Shown here: in pieces, positions 1 to 9,087 of the stretch
Layout of the letters: each line of letters begins with the position of its first letter
How positions within the stretch are numbered: position 1 is the first letter of the stretch
Origin: Jannaschia maritima
GTDB taxonomy: Bacteria > Pseudomonadota > Alphaproteobacteria > Rhodobacterales > Rhodobacteraceae
Assembly (NCBI RefSeq): GCF_030973515.1
Contig: NZ_JARGZA010000004.1
Location: forward strand, 1-64,000
Length of the DNA stretch: 64,000 bases
Direction: 5' to 3'
Notes under the pieces: model-generated
What the model saw: the letters and a program-made list of their open reading frames with translations, nothing else
The model's database searches: none
What the model was told of the DNA's origin: nothing
Position numbers and translations under genes: made by a program

Positions 1-55
1 CAATCGTGCCAATGTTCACATGCGGCTTGTTACGCTCGAACTTCGCCTTCGCCAT
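1..55 (-). CDS. tuf: Elongation factor Tu, 5' end only
   Basis: The reverse strand reads ATG at 55-53 followed by MAKAKFERNKPHVNIGTIG, the invariant beginning of EF-Tu, and runs off the left edge of the window. EF-Tu is the GTPase that delivers aminoacyl-tRNA to the ribosome. Only about 18 codons are present, so nothing can be said about the rest of the gene. It lies downstream of the lipoprotein gene, separated by a strong palindrome at 80-97. Whether this is one of two tuf copies cannot be decided here. Confidence 0.9.
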   Translation of the reverse strand, partial: MAKAKFERNKPHVNIGTI

Positions 56-79
56 CTCGGTGACCCCATAAGTCGCAAA

Positions 80-97
80 GGGGCCGCGCGCGGCCCC
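80..97 (-). terminator. GC-rich palindrome between lipoprotein gene and tuf
   Basis: GGGGCCGCGCGCGGCCCC is a perfect 18-base palindrome. On the minus strand it follows the lipoprotein stop and is trailed by CCTTTGCGACTT, a weak T-rich stretch. It fits a rho-independent terminator that isolates tuf from the upstream gene. The poor T tract is the main doubt. Confidence 0.5.
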
Positions 98-148
98 GGT
101 CCTGATTCCGCGCGCCGTCTAGCGGGGGTGCCGTTGGAGCGCAAGCGC

Positions 149-688
149 TCAGGTGGACAGGCCCAGGGCCTCCGGGTTGCGCCGCATCCAGCCCTGCACC
201 TTGCGGGCCATGTTCCGGGCCAGCGTGCGCATCTGCGCGTCACCGTCCTTCATCAGCCCCGATCCGATGAACAGCCCGTCCGCCCCCTCGAAGGTGGTCA
301 GCTGCTCGGGTCCGGCGACCTTCTCCTGCGGATCGGCGGTCCAAAGGTTCGCGGTGACGACCAGGATCGACTTGGGCGACAGGACGACGGGGATCCCCGG
401 CGGCGCCAGCGAATAGCCGTCGAGGTTGAGCGCGATGTAGTAGTCGGTGCCGCCGCGATAGCGTCCGAACCGGCGGGACAGCTCCTCCTCCATCACGGCC
501 TGCCATTGGTCCAAATCGCCGTCGCGGCTGGGCGGGACCTTCTGGGCGTTCCGCGTGACGACGATTGGTGCGACCAGCTGGAACCGGCCCAGGTCCACCG
601 CCTCCTCGGTCAGGGGATCGGGCGCGGCGCAGGCGGCCAGCCCCCCGAGGGCCAGCGGCCCCATCGCGCGGCGGGTCAGGGTCTTCAT
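149..688 (-). CDS. Putative lipoprotein of unknown function
   Basis: A 179-residue protein starting at the ATG at 688, preceded by GGGAGG at good spacing. The N-terminus MKTLTRRAMGPLALGGLAAC is a lipoprotein signal peptide with a LAAC lipobox, so the mature protein should be anchored by Cys20. The mature part is soluble, with a YYIALNLDGYSL segment and an alpha/beta look, and no catalytic motif I recognise. An in-frame start 31 codons upstream would add an arginine-rich stretch before the signal peptide and is unlikely. Function not recognised. Confidence 0.75.
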   Translation of the reverse strand: MKTLTRRAMGPLALGGLAACAAPDPLTEEAVDLGRFQLVAPIVVTRNAQKVPPSRDGDLDQWQAVMEEELSRRFGRYRGGTDYYIALNLDGYSLAPPGIPVVLSPKSILVVTANLWTADPQEKVAGPEQLTTFEGADGLFIGSGLMKDGDAQMRTLARNMARKVQGWMRRNPEALGLST

Positions 689-777
689 GCGGCGCCTCCC
701 GATGATCGGCCCGTGTTCATCGGGGCCATGTCGCCGGGCCGGTCCCCGGGGCGCAAGCCGGAACGGACGGGATCCGA

Positions 778-1212
778 TCAATCACCCGACAGCAGTGTCC
801 GGATCGCCGCGGCCATGGCGCCCCCGGTGAACGGCTTGGCGATCACCGGAGCGCCCGCGAGCGCGTCGGGCCGGACCATCCCGTCGCCATAGCCGGACAC
901 GAACAGGAGCGGGACGCCCGCGGCGGCCAGCCGTTCGGCAACCGGGATCGACGTCTCGGCGCCCAGGTTCACGTCGAGGACGGCGCAGTCCGGCGCGGCC
1001 GCGTCGATGGCCGCCATCGCGCCGGCGACCGAGGACGCGACGTCCACGACCCCCGCGCCCATCGCGGTCATCATGTCCTCGATGTCCATCGCGATGAGCA
1101 GGTTGTCCTCGACCACCAGAACGCGGTCCGGGAACGCGGGCCGGGACACGGCCGCCATCGTCGCGGGCATCGCCCCGGCCCCGTCCATGTCGTCACGCAT
1201 GCCGACGACCAT
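778..1212 (-). CDS. Single-domain response regulator (CheY-like receiver)
   Basis: Receiver domain with the acidic pair in VLVVEDN (about residues 35-36), the phospho-acceptor Asp in AVLDVNLG (about residue 80) and the conserved lysine in VIAKPF. No output domain follows, so it probably acts by protein-protein contact or as a phosphate sink. The start is uncertain: ATG at 1212 (used here, AAGGTG upstream), ATG at 1200, or GTG at 1296 which would add a basic tail. No histidine kinase gene is adjacent, so its partner is encoded elsewhere. Confidence 0.75.
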   Translation of the reverse strand: MVVGMRDDMDGAGAMPATMAAVSRPAFPDRVLVVEDNLLIAMDIEDMMTAMGAGVVDVASSVAGAMAAIDAAAPDCAVLDVNLGAETSIPVAERLAAAGVPLLFVSGYGDGMVRPDALAGAPVIAKPFTGGAMAAAIRTLLSGD

Positions 1213-1384
1213 CGACACCTTGCGCCCCGGCCAGCGCGATCCGCCGGCGGATGTCCGATCCGTATCCTTCCGCCCCAAGCGGTCCCATCGCTTCACCCCC
1301 CATCGATAGGCGATGTGTGACCCGGCGGCGTCCCGATTTCAATGCCTTACGCGATATTCGGTGAACGGGCCCGCGACCGGCGCG

Positions 1385-3697
1385 TCAGACGCCGGTGTCG
1401 AAGCGGTTGTCGCGGGGAAAGCCCCTGGGCGCCATGCGTCCGGCGGAGGCGCGCGCGCCCTGCCAGTCGGAGAGATCCGCCTGGTGGCGCACCCGTCCGG
1501 CCGGATCGCGCCAGCGCAGGCCATCAGCGAGCGTCACGACGCGCAGGTCCGACAGGCCGCCATCCTTGAACCGCTGGAGGCGCACCCCCTTGCCGCGCGG
1601 CATCTCCGGCAGGTCGGACAGGGGGAAGACCAGCATCTTGCGGTTGTCGCCGACGCAGGCCAGGTGGTCGCCGTCGGCGACCACGGGCGGCAGGGCCGCG
1701 ACGTCGCCGCGGACGTTGAGGACCTGCTTGCCGGCGCGGCGGTTCGCGATCAGCTCGTCCTCCGCGACCACGAAGCCGTCGCCGGCCGCCGATGCGACCA
1801 CCAGCCTGCGGCCGGGCGCGTGGACGAACAGGTCCACGATCTCGGCCTCCTGCGGCAGGTCCACCATCAGGCGCAGGGGTTCGCCCATCCCGCGCCCGCC
1901 CGGCAGGTCGCTGGCGCGGATCGTATAGGCCCGTCCGTTGGACGCCCAGGCGATCAGCCGGTCCGTGGTCTCGGCGTGGAACACGAAGGCGCGGGCGTCG
2001 CCGTCCTTGTACTTGAGGTCCTTGTCGAGCGCCTGGTGCCCGGACAGGGCGCGGATCCACCCCATGCGGGAGCAGACCACCGTCACCGGCTCCCGCTCGA
2101 TCATGGCTTCCAGGGGCACCTCCGCCACGTCGCCGGGCAGATCGAAGCCGGTGCGCCGCGCGCCCAGTTCGGTGCCCTTGCCGAATGCCTTGCGCACGGC
2201 GCGCAGCTCGGCGGCGATGGCCTTCCATTGCAGCGCGTCGTCGTCCAGCAGGTCGGCCAGGCCCGCGCGTTCGGCCATCAGGGCGTCGCGCTCGCGGATC
2301 AGGGCCATCTCCTCCAGCCGGCGCAGGGCGCGCAGGCGCATGTTGAGGATCGCCTCCGCCTGGACGTCGGACAAGGTGGGATCCCCCTTCGCCGGCAGGG
2401 GGGAGACGTAGGCCCCCTCGTCCGCCGCCCGCGCGTAGGGCTCGCCCCACGGGCTGTGCATCAACGCCTGCTTGGGCGCGTCGTCGTAGCGGATGACGTC
2501 GATCACGCGGTCGAGGTTCAGATAGGCGAGGATGAAGCCTTCCAGCACCTCCAGCCGGTGGTCGATCTTGCCAATGCGGTGGCGGGACCGGCGGCGCAGG
2601 ACGTCCTGGCGGTGGTCCAGGAAGGCGCGCAGCACCTCGCGCAGCGAGCAGACCTTCGGCGTGACGCCGTCGATCAGGACGTTCATGTTCAGGCTGAACC
2701 GCGTTTCCAGATCGGACAGGCGGAACAGGGTCGCCATCATCGTGGCGGGATCGACGTTGCGGGACCGCGGTTCCAGCACGATGCGGATGTCGTCCGCGCT
2801 CTCGTCGCGGATGTCGGCGAGGATGGGGACCTTCCGGGAATGGATCAGCTCGGCCAGCTTCTCGATCAGGCGGGACTTGGGGACTTGGTAGGGGATCTCG
2901 GTTACGACGACCTGCCACTGGCCCTTGCCCAGATCCTCGATCACCCAACGGGCGCGCAGGCGGAAGGCGCCGCGCCCCGTGCGGTAGGCTTCGGCGATGT
3001 TCTCGGGCGGCTCGACCACGACGCCGCCGGTGGGGAAGTCGGGACCCGGCACGTGTTCGAGCAAGGTGTCGTCGCGGGCATTCGGCGACTTGATGAGGTG
3101 CAGGCAGGCGGCGATCAGCTCGTCGAGGTTGTGGGGCGGGATGTTGGTCGCCATCCCCACCGCGATGCCGGCGGCCCCGTTGGCCAGGAGGTTCGGAAAG
3201 GCGGCGGGCAGGACGACCGGTTCGCGCAGGGTCCCGTCGTAGTTGTCGCGGTAGTCCACCGCGTCGGCGTCCAATCCGTCCAGCAGCGCTTCGGCAGCTG
3301 CCGTCAGGCGGGCCTCGGTGTAGCGGGCGGCGGCGGGGTTGTCGCCGTCGACGTTGCCGAAGTTCCCCTGCCCGTCCACCAAGGGGTATCGGATGGTGAA
3401 GTCCTGCGCCAATCGCGCCATGGCGTCGTAGATCGCGCCGTCGCCGTGGGGGTGGTAGTTGCCCATCACGTCGCCGGAGATCTTCGCGGACTTTCGGAAC
3501 GCGCCGGTGGGCCGCAGCCCCAGCTCGCGCATCGCGTAGAGGATGCGGCGGTGCACGGGCTTCAGCCCGTCGCGCGCGTCGGGCAGCGCGCGGTGCATGA
3601 TGGTGCTGAGCGCGTAGGTCAGGTAGCGCGCGCCGATGGCGCGACGCAGCGGCTCGGCCACGATGGCGGCGTCGGGGTCGATGGGCGTGTCGGTCAT
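1385..3697 (-). CDS. parC: DNA topoisomerase IV subunit A
   Basis: The 770-residue ParC protein is the DNA-breaking and rejoining subunit of topoisomerase IV, which decatenates daughter chromosomes with ParE. The breakage-reunion domain opens with [20 protein letters not shown] and carries the catalytic tyrosine in [10 protein letters not shown] (Tyr126). A C-terminal beta-propeller follows from about residue 490. At the position of E. coli ParC Ser80 it reads HPHGDG, so glycine (Gly87) replaces serine in the quinolone-contact region; whether that matters in vivo is unknown. ParC rather than GyrA is inferred from length and from the tail lacking a clear GyrA box. Confidence 0.93.
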   Translation of the reverse strand: MTDTPIDPDAAIVAEPLRRAIGARYLTYALSTIMHRALPDARDGLKPVHRRILYAMRELGLRPTGAFRKSAKISGDVMGNYHPHGDGAIYDAMARLAQDFTIRYPLVDGQGNFGNVDGDNPAAARYTEARLTAAAEALLDGLDADAVDYRDNYDGTLREPVVLPAAFPNLLANGAAGIAVGMATNIPPHNLDELIAACLHLIKSPNARDDTLLEHVPGPDFPTGGVVVEPPENIAEAYRTGRGAFRLRARWVIEDLGKGQWQVVVTEIPYQVPKSRLIEKLAELIHSRKVPILADIRDESADDIRIVLEPRSRNVDPATMMATLFRLSDLETRFSLNMNVLIDGVTPKVCSLREVLRAFLDHRQDVLRRRSRHRIGKIDHRLEVLEGFILAYLNLDRVIDVIRYDDAPKQALMHSPWGEPYARAADEGAYVSPLPAKGDPTLSDVQAEAILNMRLRALRRLEEMALIRERDALMAERAGLADLLDDDALQWKAIAAELRAVRKAFGKGTELGARRTGFDLPGDVAEVPLEAMIEREPVTVVCSRMGWIRALSGHQALDKDLKYKDGDARAFVFHAETTDRLIAWASNGRAYTIRASDLPGGRGMGEPLRLMVDLPQEAEIVDLFVHAPGRRLVVASAAGDGFVVAEDELIANRRAGKQVLNVRGDVAALPPVVADGDHLACVGDNRKMLVFPLSDLPEMPRGKGVRLQRFKDGGLSDLRVVTLADGLRWRDPAGRVRHQADLSDWQGARASAGRMAPRGFPRDNRFDTGV

Positions 3698-3855
3698 CGC
3701 AACGGTGTATTCACGTATTCTTAGGCGGACAAGCAGGCGGAGGGTTCTGCTAGGGGTGGAGTGTGATACCTCCCCGACATCCGGGGGAACCGACGGCCCC
3801 GTTCGGTGCGTTGGTGATTCGATGCGTGACGAGTTGCCGTCAGGAGAGAATTGAT

Positions 3856-4443
3856 ATGCTGCGATTGACCTTCACCCTCGCCGCCGCCCTTTTCGCGGGA
3901 CTGTCGATCTGGGGCGAGCCGGAGGAGGCCGTCCTGGTGGCGGAGGCGCCGTCCCAGGCGCCGGCCATCATGGCGGCCAACGCCGCCGAATACGACCGTC
4001 CCGTCATCCTGGACACGCAGGCCAGCACGCGCGGCGTCGTGACGCGCGACGCGGTTGCCGGCGGTTCCGGCATCGCGGTGCCCGATGCGGCGGTCATCGC
4101 GGCCTCCACCCCCGATCCGGGCGCGACCTATACGGTGCGCGCACCGATCGGCGAGCCGGTCCGCATCTCGTTGATCGCGGAGCCCGCGGCGGACACGGCG
4201 CTGGACCCGGCCATCGGCCTGGATGCTCAGGCATCCGGGGGCGCGGCGGACATGCTGGTCGTCACGGGCAGCCGGGTGAACCTGCGCGCGGGGCCGTCGA
4301 CGCAGAACCGCGTCGTGGGATCCCTGACCGAGGGCACGCGCGTCGAGCGGATCGCTGACGACCCGTCGGGCTGGGTCGAGTTGCGCGATCCCGCGACGGG
4401 GCAGACCGGCTTCATGTCGGGCCGCTTCCTGGCGCCCGCATAA
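3856..4443 (+). CDS. Secreted SH3b-domain protein
   Basis: A 195-residue protein with an N-terminal signal peptide ([19 protein letters not shown]) and a C-terminal bacterial SH3 domain of about 60 residues, seen as [19 protein letters not shown] through [14 protein letters not shown]. Such domains bind peptidoglycan or envelope ligands. The middle is low-complexity and alanine-rich. The start is the ATG at 3856 with CAGGAGAGAA upstream; the frame is open from 3763 but that extension precedes the signal peptide. It is divergent from parC. Confidence 0.8.
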   Translation: MLRLTFTLAAALFAGLSIWGEPEEAVLVAEAPSQAPAIMAANAAEYDRPVILDTQASTRGVVTRDAVAGGSGIAVPDAAVIAASTPDPGATYTVRAPIGEPVRISLIAEPAADTALDPAIGLDAQASGGAADMLVVTGSRVNLRAGPSTQNRVVGSLTEGTRVERIADDPSGWVELRDPATGQTGFMSGRFLAPA

Positions 4444-4465
4444 GACCCCGCGCCCGACCCCGCCC

Positions 4466-5287
4466 ATGGCGCGGTCCATCCTCGTCACCGGCTGCTCGTC
4501 GGGCATCGGGCGCGATGCCGCGTTGCATCTGCACGCGCTGGGCTGGCGGGTGTTCGCCGCCTGCCGCAAGCCCGCGGATTGCGACGCCCTGCGCGCGCTG
4601 GGGTTTGCGGCGCCGCTGATCGACTACGAACGCCCGGACACGATCGCGAGCGGTCTGGACGCTGTGCTGGACGCCACCGGCGGGACGCTGGACGCGCTGT
4701 TCAACAACGGCGCCTATGCGATCCCCGGCCTGGTGGAGGATCTGCCCGGCCCCGCGCTTTCCGCCATCCTGCAGGCCAACGTCGTCGGCTGGCACGACCT
4801 TACGCGGCGCGCGCTGCCCGTCATGCGGGCGCGGGGCCAGGGGCGGATCGTGCAGTGCAGCAGCGTGCTGGGCTTCGTGGCCGCGCCATGGCGGGGGGCG
4901 TACGTCGCGAGCAAGTTCGCGCTGGAAGGGCTGACGGACACGCTGCGGCTGGAGTTGCGTGGCAGCGGGATCCACGTCTCGCTGATCCAGCCCGGGCCGG
5001 TGCGCACCGCCTTCCGCAGGAACGCGCGGGCGCAGTTCGAGCGGTGGATCGACTGGCGGGCGTCGCCCAACGCCGACCGCTACGGCGCGCTGCTGGAGCG
5101 GTTCGGGTCGGAGGCCCCCGACCGGTTCGAGGTGCCCCCCCGCGCCGTCACGGACGCGCTGTTGCGCGCGCTGACCGACCGCCGCCCGCGGGCGCGCTAT
5201 CGCGTGACGGCGCCGACGCGGGTGGCCACAATCGCGCGCCGCGCCCTTTCCACGAGGATGCTCGACACCATCTTGTCGCGCAACTGA
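4466..5287 (+). CDS. Short-chain dehydrogenase/reductase
   Basis: A 273-residue SDR-family NAD(P)-dependent oxidoreductase. The cofactor motif is TGCSSGIG (residues 8-15), the NNGAY segment replaces the usual NNAG, and the active site is Ser in CSSVLGF plus YVASK. The tail after about residue 240 is basic. It lies 22 bases after the SH3 gene and 22 bases before the HIG1-like gene, so it may share their transcript. Substrate cannot be inferred. Confidence 0.85.
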   Translation: MARSILVTGCSSGIGRDAALHLHALGWRVFAACRKPADCDALRALGFAAPLIDYERPDTIASGLDAVLDATGGTLDALFNNGAYAIPGLVEDLPGPALSAILQANVVGWHDLTRRALPVMRARGQGRIVQCSSVLGFVAAPWRGAYVASKFALEGLTDTLRLELRGSGIHVSLIQPGPVRTAFRRNARAQFERWIDWRASPNADRYGALLERFGSEAPDRFEVPPRAVTDALLRALTDRRPRARYRVTAPTRVATIARRALSTRMLDTILSRN

Positions 5288-5309
5288 GCGACCGGCCGAA
5301 GGATCCCGC

Positions 5310-5519
5310 ATGCGCGACGACCCCCTTTTCTACGTCATCGTCCTGGCATGCCTCGTGGTGCTGGGGATCCTGATCCTGGGGATCGGGGGCTTCGCCAAGG
5401 GTGGCGAGTTCAACAAGAAGCACGCGAACAAGATCATGCGGTGGCGCGTCGGGATGCAGTTCCTCGCGGTGCTCCTGCTGGTGGGCTTCGTATGGCTCCG
5501 GTCCACGGGGGCGAACTGA
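5310..5519 (+). CDS. Small twin-transmembrane HIG1-like protein
   Basis: A 69-residue protein with two membrane helices (about 7-27 and 46-63) separated by a basic loop with GGEFNKKHANKIMRWR. This matches the small HIG1-like twin-transmembrane proteins of Rhodobacterales, whose eukaryotic relatives associate with respiratory complexes. Its TGA shares one base with the ATG of the adenosyltransferase gene, so the two should be translated in a coupled way. A respiratory role is inference from the family. Confidence 0.8.
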   Translation: MRDDPLFYVIVLACLVVLGILILGIGGFAKGGEFNKKHANKIMRWRVGMQFLAVLLLVGFVWLRSTGAN

Positions 5520-6091
5520 TGGTGGTGCTGTCGAAGATCTACACCCGCACGGGCGATGCGGGCACGACCGCGCTGGGCGACGGGACCCGGGTGCCCAAGA
5601 CCGACCACAGGGTCGACGCCTACGGCACGGTGGATGAAGCCAACGCCACGATCGGCATGGCCCGCCTGCATGCACGGGGCGACATGGACGCGGCGTTGTC
5701 GCGCATCCAGAACGATCTGTTCGACCTGGGCGCCGACCTGTGCCGCCCCGACCCGTCGAAGGACGCGGAGGCCGAATACCCGCCCCTGCGCATGGTGCCC
5801 GCCCAGGTGGACCGCCTGGAGGCGGAGATCGACGCGATGAACGACGCGCTGGAGCCCCTGCGTTCCTTCGTGTTGCCGGGCGGATCGCCCCTGGCCGCGC
5901 ACCTGCACCTGTGCCGGACCGTCACGCGGCGGGCCGAGCGCCTGACGATGGGGCTGTCCCAGGACGCGGAGGTGACGGAGGCGGCGGTCAAGTACCTCAA
6001 CCGCCTGTCCGACTGGTTCTTCGTGGCATCGCGCATCGCGAACGACGACGGCAAAGCGGACGTGCTGTGGGTTCCGGGCGCGAACCGCTGA
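5519..6091 (+). CDS. PduO-type cob(I)alamin adenosyltransferase
   Basis: A 190-residue ATP:cob(I)alamin adenosyltransferase that makes adenosylcobalamin. It has the N-terminal signature KIYTRTGDAGTT (ATP binding), VDAYGTVDEANA, and the C-terminal RRAERL and YLNRLSDWFFVASR helices typical of the PduO family. The ATG at 5519 overlaps the preceding stop (TGATG). It sits just upstream of etfBA, an arrangement I recall from other Rhodobacterales, where adenosylcobalamin serves methylmalonyl-CoA and ethylmalonyl-CoA mutases. Confidence 0.9.
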   Translation: MVVLSKIYTRTGDAGTTALGDGTRVPKTDHRVDAYGTVDEANATIGMARLHARGDMDAALSRIQNDLFDLGADLCRPDPSKDAEAEYPPLRMVPAQVDRLEAEIDAMNDALEPLRSFVLPGGSPLAAHLHLCRTVTRRAERLTMGLSQDAEVTEAAVKYLNRLSDWFFVASRIANDDGKADVLWVPGANR

Positions 6092-6198
6092 TGCCGTCGG
6101 CGTCTGAGCCGTCGGCGGCTGGAAGGATCGATCCGGGAATTCGAAATCGGATGTGAACGGCAGTCGACGTCGAAGCGCGGCCGGTCGGTCCGATCTTG

Positions 6199-6212
6199 TG
6201 ACGTGAACGTCA
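6199..6212. promoter_or_regulatory. Inverted repeat upstream of etfBA
   Basis: TGACGTGAACGTCA has perfect 6-base half sites TGACGT and ACGTCA around a 2-base centre, about 98 bases before the etfB start. It resembles operators of MerR-type LiuR regulators of branched-chain and fatty acid degradation, as I remember them, but no such regulator gene is in the window. Confidence 0.4.
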
Positions 6213-6309
6213 GAACGTTGCGTCGGTGGGGGCCGGTGCGTCGTTTTTCGCCTGTCGTCGGGTCGTCCGGTCCGCTATCCCTCCCGCCAAACCTGCCGGA
6301 GGAACAGCC

Positions 6310-7068
6310 ATGAAAGTCCTCGTGCCCGTGAAGCGGGTGATCGACTACAACGTGAAGGTGCGCGTGAAGGCCGACGGGTCGGGCGTGGACCTGGCCAACG
6401 TCAAGATGTCCATGAACCCCTTCGACGAGATCGCGGTCGAGGAGGCCATCCGCTTGAAGGAGAAGGGCACCGCGACCGAGGTGGTCGCCGTGTCCATCGG
6501 CACGCCCAAGAACCAGGAAACGCTGCGCACGGCGCTGGCGATGGGCGCGGACCGCGCCATCCTGGTCCAGGCGACCGAGGACGTGAACGAGGACGTGGAG
6601 CCCCTGGCCGTCGCCAAGCTGCTGAAGGCCATCGTCGACGAGGAGCAGCCGCAGCTGGTCCTGGCGGGCAAGCAGGCGATCGACAACGACATGAACGCCA
6701 CCGGCCAGATGCTGGCCGCGCTGACGGGTTGGGCGCAGGCCACCTTCGCGTCCGAACTGTCGGTGGACGGCGAAACCGCCACCGTGACGCGGGAGGTCGA
6801 TGGCGGCCTGCAGACCATAAAGGTCAAGCTGCCCGCGATCGTCACCGTGGACCTTCGCCTGAACGAGCCGCGCTATGCGTCGCTGCCCAACATCATGAAG
6901 GCTAAGAAGAAGCCTCTGGACACTAAGACGCCGGCGGATCTGGGCGTGGACACCACGCCCCGGCTGTCCGTGGTCAAGACCTCCGAGCCGGAGCTGCGCA
7001 AGGCGGGCGAGATGGTCGCGTCGGTGGACGAGCTGGTCGAGAAACTGAAAGAAGCGGGAGCCGTCTGA
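6310..7068 (+). CDS. etfB: Electron transfer flavoprotein, beta subunit
   Basis: A 252-residue beta subunit of ETF, which takes electrons from acyl-CoA dehydrogenases and hands them to ETF-ubiquinone oxidoreductase. The N-terminus [20 protein letters not shown] and the [20 protein letters not shown] segment (AMP/partner-binding region) are diagnostic. It starts at the ATG at 6310 with GGAGGAACAGCC upstream. The alpha subunit begins on the next base after its stop. The 218-base leader carries an inverted repeat at 6199-6212. Confidence 0.96.
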   Translation: MKVLVPVKRVIDYNVKVRVKADGSGVDLANVKMSMNPFDEIAVEEAIRLKEKGTATEVVAVSIGTPKNQETLRTALAMGADRAILVQATEDVNEDVEPLAVAKLLKAIVDEEQPQLVLAGKQAIDNDMNATGQMLAALTGWAQATFASELSVDGETATVTREVDGGLQTIKVKLPAIVTVDLRLNEPRYASLPNIMKAKKKPLDTKTPADLGVDTTPRLSVVKTSEPELRKAGEMVASVDELVEKLKEAGAV

Positions 7069-7995
7069 ATGTCCGTCCTTCTGATCGCCGAAGTCACCGA
7101 CGGCCAACTGGCCGTGGATGCCACCGCCAAGGCGCTGACCGCCGCGGCCCAGCTGGGCGACGTGCATATCCTGTGCGCGGGCGCCCAGGCGTCGGCCGCC
7201 GCCGAGACGGCCGCCACGCTGCAGGGCGCGTCGAAGGTCCTGGTGGCCGAGGACGCGACCCTCGGCCACCGCCTAGCCGAACCCACCGCGGCGCTGATCG
7301 CGGGGATGGCGGAGGGCTACACGCACATCGTCGCCCCGTCGACCACCGACGCGAAGAACGTGATGCCCCGCGTCGCGGCCCTGCTGGACGTGATGGTCCT
7401 GTCGGACGTCAGCGGCATCGTGGACGGCGACACGTTCCTGCGCCCGATCTATGCGGGCAACGCGATCCAGACGGTGAAGTCGTCCGACCCGGTCAAGGTG
7501 ATGACGATCCGCACCGCGGGCTTCGACCTGGCGGGCGACGGCGCGTCCACCCCGATCGAGACCGTGTCCGTGTCGGACGACCCCGGCCTGTCCGAATGGC
7601 TGGAGGACAAGGTCGCCGCGAGCGACCGACCCGAACTGACCAGTGCAGGCCGCGTCGTGTCGGGCGGGCGCGGCATCGGGTCCGAGGACGGGTTCGAGAT
7701 CGTGGAGAAGCTGGCCGACAAGCTGGGCGCCGCGGTGGGCGCGTCGCGCGCGGCAGTCGATTCCGGCTATGCCCCCAACGACTGGCAGGTGGGGCAGACC
7801 GGCAAGGTCGTGGCGCCCGAGCTCTATGTCGCGGTCGGCATCTCCGGCGCGATCCAGCACCTGGCCGGCATGAAGGACAGCAAGGTGATCGTCGCGATCA
7901 ACAAGGACGAGGAGGCGCCTATCTTCCAGATCGCCGATTACGGCCTCGTCGCTGACCTGTTCACCGCCGTGCCGGAGCTGACCGAAAAGCTGTAG
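7069..7995 (+). CDS. etfA: Electron transfer flavoprotein, alpha subunit
   Basis: A 308-residue ETF alpha subunit. The C-terminal FAD-binding domain shows [44 protein letters not shown] and [20 protein letters not shown], all standard FAD contacts. It follows etfB with no gap. A strong hairpin at 8013-8039 ends the pair. In related genomes the 3-hydroxybutyryl-CoA dehydrogenase gene commonly follows; here it lies 4.7 kb away, behind the cyclase/Crp cassette. Confidence 0.96.
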   Translation: MSVLLIAEVTDGQLAVDATAKALTAAAQLGDVHILCAGAQASAAAETAATLQGASKVLVAEDATLGHRLAEPTAALIAGMAEGYTHIVAPSTTDAKNVMPRVAALLDVMVLSDVSGIVDGDTFLRPIYAGNAIQTVKSSDPVKVMTIRTAGFDLAGDGASTPIETVSVSDDPGLSEWLEDKVAASDRPELTSAGRVVSGGRGIGSEDGFEIVEKLADKLGAAVGASRAAVDSGYAPNDWQVGQTGKVVAPELYVAVGISGAIQHLAGMKDSKVIVAINKDEEAPIFQIADYGLVADLFTAVPELTEKL

Positions 7996-8012
7996 GCCCG
8001 TGCCGACACACC

Positions 8013-8039
8013 GGTCCCGGCCTAATATCGGCCGGGGCC
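8013..8039 (+). terminator. Hairpin after etfA
   Basis: GGTCCCGGCC, a 7-base loop TAATATC, then GGCCGGGGCC form a 10-pair stem with one G-T wobble about 17 bases past the etfA stop, followed by TGTTGTG. It is a good candidate for a factor-independent terminator, though the T run is short. Confidence 0.6.
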
Positions 8040-8060
8040 TGTTGTGCCCTTCCCTACCCC

Positions 8061-8076
8061 TGTGATCCGCATCACA
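8061..8076. promoter_or_regulatory. Perfect CRP-type palindrome
   Basis: TGTGATCCGCATCACA is TGTGA-N6-TCACA with both half sites perfect, and the six central bases are nearly symmetric as well. It ends 58 bases before the small membrane gene at 8135. The convergent crp-like gene next door encodes a recognition helix with TREATNK, keeping the Arg-Glu pair that reads TGTGA in E. coli CRP. It is most likely the operator of that regulator, or an FNR/CRP-family site more generally. Confidence 0.65.
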
Positions 8077-8134
8077 GACCCGCCGCCGCCCCGGCGTTAG
8101 CCGTCCCCATCGGACGGATGAGCGGGGGGCGACG

Positions 8135-8410
8135 ATGGACGAGGTGATGGCGGCGATGGTCGATCCGATCGGTTGGCTGGTGCTGATCGGTGCCGGTCTG
8201 CACGCGATCGGCGGCGCGTTCCGCGACCAGATCGTGTTGCGGACCATCCTGCTGGCCGGATCGTTCCACTACCTCGCCTATTACTTCGCCGTGACGGACG
8301 ATCCGCTCTGGCCCGCGATCCTGGGGACGGGAGCGACGATGTGCGGGAACACGGTCGGGCTGGTCCGCGTGATCCTCGCCCGCCGGCGCGACCGCCGGGT
8401 CCCCGCCTAG
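8135..8410 (+). CDS. Small three-helix membrane protein
   Basis: A 91-residue hydrophobic protein with about three membrane helices (roughly 11-28, 36-54 and 60-80) and a basic C-terminus (ARRRDRRVP). It starts at the ATG at 8135 behind GCGGGGGGCG. Its 3' end overlaps the end of the convergent crp-like gene by four bases. A CRP-type palindrome lies in its leader. The layout (FRDQIVLRTILLAGS, then an acidic turn, then a helix with TVGLVRVI) reminds me of the membrane part of Popeye proteins, but this is a resemblance only. Function unknown. Confidence 0.7.
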   Translation: MDEVMAAMVDPIGWLVLIGAGLHAIGGAFRDQIVLRTILLAGSFHYLAYYFAVTDDPLWPAILGTGATMCGNTVGLVRVILARRRDRRVPA

Positions 8411-9087
8411 GACGCGTCCGCCAGGGCCGCCAGATCGGGGATCCACAGGACGCCCCCGTCCATCGCGACGAGGCCGTCCGCCGTCAGGGCGGCCAATTGC
8501 TTGTTCGTCGCCTCGCGCGTGACGCCCAGCATGGCGGCGAGTTCGGCCTGGCCGAACCGACGGCGGAACCGTGCGCCCGGACCATGAGCCGTGGCGTGCG
8601 ATTGCGCGAGGTCGTGCAGCAGACCGGCCACCCGCGCGCGCAGCGTCAGCAGCGTGGCGGCCCCGAACCGTCCGGTCAGGGCGCGCAGGCGGGCGCAGAC
8701 GACGCCGATCAGATGGGTCCGCAGATCCGGGAATGCGTCGAAGGCGGCCCGGAACGCCACGCGGGGAAGGAACAGGATCGTGGCGGGCTCCATCGCCGTC
8801 GCACCCGCGCTGCGGGGCGCGCCGTCGAGCAGCGCGATCTCCCCCAGGAGATCGCCCGGTTCGGCCAGGGCCACCGTCACCTCCCGCCCCGCGGGCGTGC
8901 CGATCCAGACCCTTATCAGGCCGTCCAGCACCACACGGAGGCCATCCGCCGGATCGCCCGCGTCGAACAGTGTCTGGCCGCGATCCAGACGTTGCAGCGT
9001 GCAGGCCCGGGCCAGGGCATGGAGGGCCGGGACGTCCAGCCCATCGAACAGGCCGGTGTCGTGCAGGATCGCCACCCGGTCCGTCAT
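8407..9087 (-). CDS. Crp/Fnr-family transcriptional regulator
   Basis: A 226-residue regulator with an N-terminal cyclic-nucleotide-binding fold and a C-terminal helix-turn-helix (about 178-200). The phosphate-binding cassette GEIALLDGAPRSA keeps Glu83 and Arg92, the residues that hold the cyclic phosphate in cAMP-binding CRPs, and there are no Fnr-type iron-sulfur cysteines at the N-terminus. The recognition helix TREATNKQLAAL retains Arg191 and Glu192, with Lys196 where E. coli CRP has Arg185. Its ATG overlaps the cyclase stop (ATGA), so regulator and cyclase are co-translated. Confidence 0.9.
   Translation of the reverse strand: MTDRVAILHDTGLFDGLDVPALHALARACTLQRLDRGQTLFDAGDPADGLRVVLDGLIRVWIGTPAGREVTVALAEPGDLLGEIALLDGAPRSAGATAMEPATILFLPRVAFRAAFDAFPDLRTHLIGVVCARLRALTGRFGAATLLTLRARVAGLLHDLAQSHATAHGPGARFRRRFGQAELAAMLGVTREATNKQLAALTADGLVAMDGGVLWIPDLAALADAS

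Noticed and set aside
1313-3724. An 803-codon open frame on the + strand opposite parC
   Set aside because: Composition mirrors parC on the other strand, no recognisable domains, and parC is complete and conserved on the minus strand.
4466-5287. Phage, integron or insertion sequence remnants near the SDR or elsewhere
   Set aside because: No transposase or integrase motifs, terminal inverted repeats or attachment duplications were seen anywhere in the window.
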